From: Ktedonobacterales bacterium
GTDB lineage: Bacteria; Chloroflexota; Ktedonobacteria; Ktedonobacterales; JADMIN01
Assembly (NCBI GenBank): GCA_025450405.1
Contig: JANWHL010000057.1
Location: 1 to 12,118 of the forward strand
Length of the DNA: 12,118 bases
Direction: 5' to 3'
The stretch's first letter is position 1. Every line of letters begins with the position of its first letter. Under the pieces are notes generated by a model, which did not search any database, was not told where the DNA came from, and saw nothing but the letters and a program-made list of their open reading frames with translations. A program made the translations under genes and the position numbers. This document shows, in pieces, positions 4,747 through 9,763 of this stretch.

Positions 4747-6906
4747 TCACCGCGGGCCGGTGGGGCGCAGGGCGGCGAGGACGCGCTCCGGCGTGAAGGG
4801 GATTTGGCGGAGGCGGGCGCCGGTGGCGGCGTAGATGGCGTTGGCGATCGCGGGCGCGGTGGTGACGGTGGCGGGCTCGCCCGCGCCGACCGATGGTTCA
4901 TCGGGCCGATCGATCAGCTCAATCACGACCTCGGGCACCTCGGAGAAGGTCAGGATGGGGTAGGTTTGCCAATCGAGGCTGGTGACGCCGGTGGCGTCGA
5001 ATCGCACCTCCTCTTTGAGGGCGCGGCTGGCGGCCTGGATGACATTGCCCTCGATCTGGTTGCGCACACCGTCGGGGTCGATGATGAGGCCGCAATCGTG
5101 GGCAACGGTCACCTGGAGGAGGTGGATGGCCCCGGTGGACACATTCACACGCACGTGGGCGACGGCGGCGACATACGCCTCGCTGTTCTCGTAGCGCGCG
5201 AAGGCGAGTCCGCGCCCCTCTCCGGCGGGCAGCGGGGCTCCCCAATCGCCGCGGCGGGCTGCGGCTCGCAGCACGTCGTGGGCGCGGGGATCGGTCAGGT
5301 GGCGGAGACGGAACTCCAGCGGATCGGTCTTCGCGGCGGCGGCGAGCTCGTCCATGAAGGACTCATTGGCGAAGGTGTTGGCGGCGCCCCCCAGGCTGCG
5401 GAGGGACGACGTGCGCAGGGGTTCGCGCGGCAGCCAGTGCATGGTCACCCGAGTGTTAGGGACTATGTAGTCGGTGGGAGCGTTGCGGTCGCCGCCGCCG
5501 AAGAAGGCGCGCGGTGTTGGCACCTCGCGTCGGGTGAGCTGGCCAGCGAGCAGATCGAGGGCGGCGCGGGGACGGTTGCCGTGGGCCGGCGACCACGCCT
5601 GATACTCCCACGCGAGGATGGTGTCATTGGCATCCAGCCCGCCAATGGCCTCCATGACCATCGCTGGTCCCTTGGGCTCGCCAGCGAACTCGTCGGCGCG
5701 CGACCACTGGACGCGGATGGGGCGGCCGAGCTCACACGCCAGCACGGCGGCGTCGGCGGCGACGTCGTCGGCGCCGTTGTGGCCATAGGCGCCGGCGCCT
5801 TCCATGTGGATGAGCCGGACACGTTCGGGGGGGAGTTCCACCAGCTCGGCGATCGCGTCGCGGAGCGCGAAGACGCCCTGGGAAGAGCACCAGACGGTGA
5901 GGGCGCCGTCGCGGAAATCGGCCACGGCGCAGGAGGGTCCGGCCGAGGCGTGCGCCTGGAACGGCTGGAAGTAGGTGGCCTCCAGGCGGCGCGCGGCGTG
6001 CTGCAGCGCGGCGGTGACATCGCCATGCTCGGCGACGACCTGGTCGGCGGTGGGGGACTGGCGGAGCGCGTCGTGGAGGTCCGCGAAGGGCGGGAACTGG
6101 GCGGTGGCGCGCCAGGTGGGGCGCAGGCGCTCAGCCGCGCGGATGGCCGCGAACTCGCGCTCGGCCACGACGGCCAGGAAGTCGCCGCGGCGCACGACGC
6201 GTACGTCGCCGCTGGCGGTCGCGTCGCGGAGCGCGGAGTCGTCGAGGGCTTCGAGCGTGGCGCTGGGGCTGGGCGGACGGATGACTCGGGCGTGGAGCAT
6301 GCCGGGGAGACGGAGGTCGTGCACGTAGGCGGGCTGGCCGGTGAACTTGGCCTCCAGGTCGACGCGTGGCGCGGGGATGCCGACGATGTGGTAATCGGCG
6401 GCGGATTTGGTGGGTGCCTTGCCCGTGATCGTCCGCTCGAAGCGACGCCCGCCGATTAACTCGGCGTAGGTGACGGCGCACGCGGGATCGTCGCGGACGC
6501 TGACGGTGCCGTCGTGGACCATGAGGGCTTCACGCGGAGCAACCAGATGTGTGGCGGCGAGGTCGAGCAGGGCAGAGCGAGCCTCGGCCGCGGCCTCGCG
6601 CAGGGCGGCGCCACCGCGCCGGATGGTCATGCTGCCTGCGGTGTAGCCATCGTTGGGGGTGCGACCGGTATCGCCCAGGACCATGTGGACGCGGTCGAGG
6701 GGGACATCGAGCTCCTCGGCGACGATCTGGGCGAGGGCGGTGCGGACGCCGGTGCCGAGCTCGACCTTGCCGCAATAGGCGGTGACGTGACCGTCGGGCG
6801 CGATGGCGAGGCGATCGTCGAGGGCGGTGGTGGGCTCGCCGAAGAAGGAGGCGCGGCCGCGGGTGGATCCCCAGCCAGATCCCGAGCCAGATGCGGCGCC
6901 GCTCAT
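4747..6906 (-). CDS. Molybdopterin-binding large subunit of an isoquinoline 1-oxidoreductase-type hydroxylase
   Basis: The protein has 719 residues and is a member of the xanthine oxidase/aldehyde oxidase family, which hydroxylates N-heterocycles or aldehydes with water as oxygen source. It begins with a molybdopterin-contact segment, GKVELGTGVRTALAQIVAEE (46-65) and GDTGRTPNDGYTAGSMTI (78-95). A hammerhead-like part comes second (VHDLRLPGMLHARVIRPPSP, 195-214). That order is the permuted arrangement of IorB/NicB-type subunits rather than CoxL or XdhB. Further motifs are GAGAYGHNGADDVAADAA (370-387), FANESFMDELAAAAKTDPLEF (512-532, two short helices) and the C-terminal GAGEPATVTTAPAIANAI, whose E677 is the expected catalytic glutamate. 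Many relatives carry a Tat leader; none is seen here. ATG 6906 overlaps the small-subunit stop (ATGA) and follows GGAGG. Upstream in-frame extension is antisense-type shadow. Substrate is unknown. Confidence 0.9.
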   Translation of the reverse strand: MSGAASGSGSGWGSTRGRASFFGEPTTALDDRLAIAPDGHVTAYCGKVELGTGVRTALAQIVAEELDVPLDRVHMVLGDTGRTPNDGYTAGSMTIRRGGAALREAAAEARSALLDLAATHLVAPREALMVHDGTVSVRDDPACAVTYAELIGGRRFERTITGKAPTKSAADYHIVGIPAPRVDLEAKFTGQPAYVHDLRLPGMLHARVIRPPSPSATLEALDDSALRDATASGDVRVVRRGDFLAVVAEREFAAIRAAERLRPTWRATAQFPPFADLHDALRQSPTADQVVAEHGDVTAALQHAARRLEATYFQPFQAHASAGPSCAVADFRDGALTVWCSSQGVFALRDAIAELVELPPERVRLIHMEGAGAYGHNGADDVAADAAVLACELGRPIRVQWSRADEFAGEPKGPAMVMEAIGGLDANDTILAWEYQAWSPAHGNRPRAALDLLAGQLTRREVPTPRAFFGGGDRNAPTDYIVPNTRVTMHWLPREPLRTSSLRSLGGAANTFANESFMDELAAAAKTDPLEFRLRHLTDPRAHDVLRAAARRGDWGAPLPAGEGRGLAFARYENSEAYVAAVAHVRVNVSTGAIHLLQVTVAHDCGLIIDPDGVRNQIEGNVIQAASRALKEEVRFDATGVTSLDWQTYPILTFSEVPEVVIELIDRPDEPSVGAGEPATVTTAPAIANAIYAATGARLRQIPFTPERVLAALRPTGPR

Positions 6907-7382
6907 GCCTCCACCTCCCACATGAGCTGGGCGGCGCGCTGGACCGCGCGGACGATGCGCGTGTGCGAGCCGCAGCGGCAGAGGTTGCCATCGAGGGCGG
7001 CGCGGATCTCGTCGTCGGTGGGGTGGGGCTTGCGCCAGAGGAGGGCGGCGGCGGAGATCAGCATGCCGCTGGAGCAGTAGCCGCACTGGGCGGCCTGGAG
7101 CTCGAGGAAGGCTCGCTGGACGGGGTGGAGCTCGCCATCGCTCGCCAGGCCCTCGACTGTGGTGATGGCGGCGGTACCGACCTCGGAGACGGGCAGGCGG
7201 CAGGAGGTGACGGCCTCGGCACCCCGGAGGACCATACACGCGCCACACTGCTCCAGCCCACAGCCGAAGCGTGGGCCATTCAGGCCCAGGTCGTCGCGCA
7301 GCACGTAGAGCAACGGGGTATCGGGCGCGACGCGCACGGTCCGCCGTTCGCCATTGACCACCAGTGTCAGCTCCCGCTCCAT
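6903..7382 (-). CDS. [2Fe-2S] small subunit of the molybdenum hydroxylase
   Basis: The protein has 159 residues, the usual length for a CoxS/IorA-type electron-transfer subunit. The N-terminal plant-ferredoxin-type cluster has C41, C46, C49 and C61 (GCGLEQCGACM, then SCRLP). The C-terminal helical cluster domain has C100 and C103 (QCGYCSSGM) and C135 and C137 (NLCRCGSH). All eight ligands are present. It passes electrons from the molybdenum site of the 4747-6906 subunit to an outside acceptor. No FAD subunit is encoded beside it, as expected for this subfamily. I chose the ATG at 7382 because it gives the canonical MERELTLVVNGERR start after GGAGGAAAGGA. An in-frame start at 7436 would add 18 residues encoded partly by a tandem repeat and is unlikely. 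The stop overlaps the large-subunit start by ATGA. Confidence 0.92.
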   Translation of the reverse strand: MERELTLVVNGERRTVRVAPDTPLLYVLRDDLGLNGPRFGCGLEQCGACMVLRGAEAVTSCRLPVSEVGTAAITTVEGLASDGELHPVQRAFLELQAAQCGYCSSGMLISAAALLWRKPHPTDDEIRAALDGNLCRCGSHTRIVRAVQRAAQLMWEVEA

Positions 7383-7407
7383 CGCTGGGCCGATCCTTTC
7401 CTCCGAA

Positions 7408-7459
7408 CATCCGCGCTCGTCATCCGCGCTCGTCATCCGCGCTCGTTATCCGCGCTCGC
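7408..7459. repeat. Four-copy 13-bp tandem repeat upstream of the hydroxylase operon
   Basis: CATCCGCGCTCGT occurs exactly three times (7408-7420, 7421-7433, 7434-7446). A fourth unit at 7447-7459 differs only at its first and last bases. The array ends a few bases before the GGAGGAAAGGA ribosome binding site of the 7382 start, so it lies in the leader or promoter of the operon. Each unit reads ACGAGCGCGGATG on the coding strand, so an ATG recurs every 13 bases and in a new frame each time. Confidence 0.85.
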
Positions 7460-7546
7460 ACAGGCAATGCCCGCGTCGTCGACCGCGTTGAGGAAAGCGC
7501 TGATGGCGTGGACACGCGGAGGTGTACTCAGAAATGGCGGGGCGCC

Positions 7547-7572
7547 CGGATGGGCCGAAATGGCCATATCCG
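7547..7572 (-). terminator. Candidate hairpin downstream of the small membrane protein gene
   Basis: CGGAT (7547-7551) pairs with ATCCG (7568-7572), and GGCC (7553-7556) with GGCC (7562-7565), around GAAAT. The hairpin begins 23 bases after the stop at 7595 and may end the short transcript. No U-run is evident. Confidence 0.3.
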
Positions 7573-7594
7573 AGCGCCGCCAACTTGGACCGGG

Positions 7595-7780
7595 CTAGCT
7601 GGCGCTGCGAGAGCCCATCATCATCATGCCGGCGCCAATCACCGCCACGATCAGTCCCACCGCACCGATGATGGTGGTCGTGTGCACGACGGGGTTGGCC
7701 TTGATGACCCAGTGGTTAACGGCGGCCAGCAGGATGATGACGATCCCAAGGCCGATCAGGGCATAACTGCCGGTACGCAT
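7595..7780 (-). CDS. Small two-helix membrane protein, unknown function
   Basis: The protein has 61 residues. Nearly all of it is two membrane helices, YALIGLGIVIILLAAVNHWV (about 6-25) and TTTIIGAVGLIVAVIGAGMM (about 35-54), joined by a short IKANPVVH loop. I recall small proteins with the same 'NH..IKANP..HT' loop in Chloroflexota genomes, annotated hypothetical. ATG 7780 is preceded by GGAGGAG five bases away, which is decisive against the longer in-frame extension. A strong promoter lies about 110 bases upstream. The gene is separate from the hydroxylase operon on the same strand. With so few polar residues it is more likely a membrane accessory or stress protein than an enzyme, but that is a guess. 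Confidence 0.8.
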   Translation of the reverse strand: MRTGSYALIGLGIVIILLAAVNHWVIKANPVVHTTTIIGAVGLIVAVIGAGMMMMGSRSAS

Positions 7781-7897
7781 AGTAACTCCTCCATGGCTTC
7801 CAAAGGCTTCAGACAACGACGGCAGATACGGACGTCCGAAGGGAGCGCCCCCGCTCAGGCCCACCGCGGGCGAAGCTCGATGGGGTGGGCCGGCGCC

Positions 7898-7926
7898 AGT
7901 ATAGGCGCTTTGCGGCGCGTCGTCAA
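7898..7926 (-). promoter_or_regulatory. Strong sigma-70 type promoter for the small membrane protein
   Basis: On the minus strand TTGACG (7926-7921) and TATACT (7903-7898) are separated by exactly 17 bases, with five of six matches in each hexamer. It is the best promoter in the window and it points at the ATG at 7780. The predicted leader is about 110 bases. Confidence 0.7.
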
Positions 7927-7946
7927 CCGTCATGGGGGGGCGCGGA

Positions 7947-7986
7947 CCTCACCCCCAACCCTTCTCCATTGCGATGGAGAGGGGAG
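7947..7986. repeat. Dispersed C-rich hairpin repeat, copy 2
   Basis: CCTCACCCCCAA is followed by arms CCCTTCTCCAT (7959-7969) and ATGGAGAGGGG (7974-7984) around a TGCG loop, with one G-T wobble. The layout and loop match copy 1 at 4540-4576. The inner stem differs on both sides in a way that keeps pairing. Confidence 0.65.
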
Positions 7987-8437
7987 CCAGGTCCGCGGCG
8001 GCTGCCGGCCAAGGGCGAGCGCGGAGGTGAGGCGGGGAGGCGCCCCATGCGCATTAACCGCGGAACGACCACACGGCGGGCGCCGACCAGGGCGGGACAA
8101 CGGGGGACGCGCGGGCGGGCCAAAGGCGCGCGGAGGCGCAGGGCGGGCAGGCACCCTGAAGAGACGCGGTTTGAGTGCGCACAGTCGCGCGGGACGAAGG
8201 GCATCTCGGGGATGGCCGCCGGGGCGGGTTACGCATGGAGTGGACACCGCGTAAGCCACCCGTACCACATTCCCATGCGTGGACGTTCTCGTCAGCGAAA
8301 GCGGGAATCGGTGGCCCTGACGGCCGCTTCGTCCAACCCTGGAGCAGACCCTGCGCGCCTGAAGGCTGGGCGGTCGTCTCGCCGCACTGTGGCCAATATG
8401 CGTGCTACCGCCTTCGCTGGACCGATGGCCGACGGCG

Positions 8438-8644
8438 CTATGGCTCGCGGAAGATCTCGTGGCCGCCGACCCGGCGCCAGACGACGTGACGCTCGCCGGG
8501 CTTCACCTCAGGGCCGTAGGAGAAGGTCGCGCGGCCGTCCGGCCACGACCAGGTCATCTCCCACACGCCGGGATGGCTCGCGACGGCTTTAACGCGTAAA
8601 CTCTTCCGGTACGGCCGGCGTGCTTTCAAGTCTTCCACCATCAT
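8438..8644 (-). CDS. RelE-like toxin-type protein; conventional frame lacks its N-terminal part
   Basis: From the first ATG (8644) the frame encodes 68 residues, including LRVKAVASHPGVWEMTWSW, GRATFSYGPEV, HVVWRRVGGHEIFREP. I recall short Chloroflexota and actinobacterial proteins with 'LRVK.....G..EMTW..DGRATF.YG......H..WRR.G.H.IF..P'. They have a RelE-like, mostly beta fold and are usually paired with an antitoxin-like gene. The same frame stays open upstream to 8722 and encodes a clearly related segment (ARFLAEFRRLTSYERRRFQ). The real protein should therefore be at least 26 residues longer, yet no ATG, GTG or TTG occurs there. ATG 8644 has no Shine-Dalgarno sequence. Either the gene is broken, or it is read by frameshift or an unusual start from the overlapping upstream gene. 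Toxin activity is inference. Confidence 0.6.
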   Translation of the reverse strand: MMVEDLKARRPYRKSLRVKAVASHPGVWEMTWSWPDGRATFSYGPEVKPGERHVVWRRVGGHEIFREP

Positions 8645-8696
8645 ATCAACGGCCGCTTGAAATCGCCTACGTTCATATGATGTGAGCCGGCGAAAC

Positions 8697-9044
8697 TCAG
8701 CGAGAAATCGCGCGAGGAGCTCTTAGGTCGGCATGGTCGGAAGCCGGGGGAACGTCGGACTCCTCACCACCGTCGTCCTCATCTGGTGGGAACCAGATGG
8801 GCGCCATCCGCGCCGACTCCGCGATTTCCTCATCCGTCATGCCGAGATAGCGGGCAAAGTCGTCCAGGTTGTCGAAAACAGGATTTGGCCCAGTGGAATC
8901 TGGATCTGTCGTGGCACTTTCAGCGTCGCTGGGGGTGGAGGGTAGGCGCAATACGGCGTCCATCGCGGCGGCCACGCGGTCCTGCTCCTCGGGGGGCAAG
9001 GCGGTGAGCTCGTCGATCAGTTGGCGCATGCGGTCGGTGATCAT
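8697..9044 (-). CDS. Antitoxin-like small acidic protein upstream of the RelE-like frame
   Basis: The protein has 115 residues from ATG 9044. It starts MITDRMRQLIDELTALPPEE, then QDRVAAAMDAVLRL. This is the amphipathic 'LPPEEQDRVAA' helix seen in many small antitoxin-like proteins. The rest is acidic and low in complexity (about 40-60 and 88-105), with a short helical segment NLDDFARYLGMTDEEIAESA (59-78). Its last eight codons overlap the toxin-like frame in the +1 register, which is typical of toxin-antitoxin operons. The start is uncertain: neither 9044 nor the in-frame ATG at 9113 has a good ribosome binding site. I prefer 9044 because recalled relatives begin close to this helix. A short upstream frame would end in ATGA over this start. 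Without the toxin partner the name antitoxin would be weak. Confidence 0.6.
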   Translation of the reverse strand: MITDRMRQLIDELTALPPEEQDRVAAAMDAVLRLPSTPSDAESATTDPDSTGPNPVFDNLDDFARYLGMTDEEIAESARMAPIWFPPDEDDGGEESDVPPASDHADLRAPRAISR

Positions 9045-9398
9045 GAGGAGGTCCCGTAGTTCTTCATGGTTCGAGAACTTGGTGTGGCGCGCATCGTGCC
9101 CCAAGCATAGCATCGGCCCGTGCCGCGTGCTCGGTCAGGCGACATGCGCGCGCGGCGCGGGGCGCGGATAGCCCTCGTCGCGGCATCCTCAATGGCTTCG
9201 CGGGTTCGCCGCCCGCAACTGGCGGAGTTATCTGGGTGTCTTGTCCTCCCGACGTAATGTTCACGTGGCATTGTATCCCCAAAGAAGCGCCGAGACCGTG
9301 GTTCTGACGAGGTATGGCGAGACCGGCTTCCGGTGTGGTACGCTATGGCACGTGGTCCCGCGCGACTCATCAGGGACCAGCATTCGAGGAGGCGACCG

Positions 9399-9452
9399 AT
9401 GGAGAGCATGAACACGATCCGCGGCACGACGCCGCCGGCGCCTACGCGCTGA
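9399..9452 (+). CDS. Possible 17-residue leader ORF upstream of the ABC exporter
   Basis: ATG at 9399 follows GAGGAGG (9386-9392) with ideal six-base spacing and opens the peptide MESMNTIRGTTPPAPTR, ending in TGA. The ribosome binding site is among the best in the window. The frame is far from the exporter start (9764), with hairpins between them. It may be a leader peptide, a remnant of a lost gene start, or chance. Confidence 0.3.
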   Translation: MESMNTIRGTTPPAPTR

Positions 9453-9555
9453 CTCTCGCATCCGCCTTCCTGGGGTTTCCCACTCGCGGCGATGAGATGC
9501 CGCCCGCCGGTTGAGCGGGCCGCCCGCCGCCCTCCCACTCGCACTGCCCCCTTTG

Positions 9556-9615
9556 CCACGGATGCGAACCGGCGCGCCGCTCGGCCGACCTGTGCGCGAG
9601 CACGCCCATCCGTGG
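9556..9615 (+). ncRNA. Candidate structured RNA element upstream of the ABC exporter
   Basis: CCACGGATG (9556-9564) is exactly inverted as CATCCGTGG (9607-9615). Inside are a GTGC/GCAC hairpin with a GCGA tetraloop (9592-9603) and a self-complementary CGGCGCGCCG. The layout suggests a closed multi-branch fold about 150 bases before the exporter start. I recognise no known RNA family. Confidence 0.25.
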
Positions 9616-9763
9616 TGTCTCTTCCCCCTATCGCGCCCCACCGCGAAGCGCCCCGTGAAGCGACACCCGACCCGGTGCCCCGGCTGCTCGCGCCCTTCCG
9701 CCCACGCGCCAACCCGCGAGAATCCCCACGGGGGATCGCGGCGAGATGTCCCGAGGAGCCCGT

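Larger units (their letters stand above)
7781..8437. other. Gene-free region with a promoter and a dispersed hairpin repeat
   Basis: No convincing gene on either strand. The left part holds the promoter at 7898-7926 and hairpin-repeat copy 2 at 7947-7986. From about 8000 to 8437 I see no gene. The stretch GCGAAAGCGGGAATC near 8296-8310 resembles half of a common bacterial palindromic repeat (TTCCCGCGAAAGCGGGAATC type), with its left arm missing, but the match is too short to call. Confidence 0.5.
9045..9763. other. Long divergent intergenic region with mini-ORF and structured segments
   Basis: I see no gene of normal size in these 719 bases. It must hold the promoters of the antitoxin-like gene (minus) and the ABC pair (plus), but no hexamer pair is convincing. 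It contains a 17-codon frame with a strong ribosome binding site (9399-9452), a GCCCGC/GCGGGC hairpin (9502-9520) and a 60-base nested inverted repeat (9556-9615). Long open frames on the minus strand here are GC-rich shadows. Confidence 0.5.

Noticed and set aside
4705..6459. 584-codon open frame on the plus strand opposite the hydroxylase large subunit
   Set aside because: It is Gly/Ala/Val-rich with no motif, no membrane segment and no ribosome binding site. It mirrors the GC-rich codons of a well-supported gene.
7408..7459. CRISPR-like array
   Set aside because: The units are contiguous 13-mers with no spacers, and no cas gene is present. It is a simple tandem repeat.
8296..8310. Half of a common bacterial palindromic repeat (GCGAAAGCGGGAATC)
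   Set aside because: The left stem arm is missing and 15 bases is too short to separate from chance.
9042..9269. 76-codon minus-strand frame starting MPREHYVGRT and ending in ATGA over the antitoxin-like start
   Set aside because: The overlap looks like coupling, but the translation is Arg-rich with no recognisable motif and there is no ribosome binding site. It was noted only because it might explain the weak antitoxin start.
9314..9514. 66-codon plus-strand frame starting MARPASGV
   Set aside because: No ribosome binding site or motif. The better-supported start in this stretch is the ATG at 9399 in another frame.
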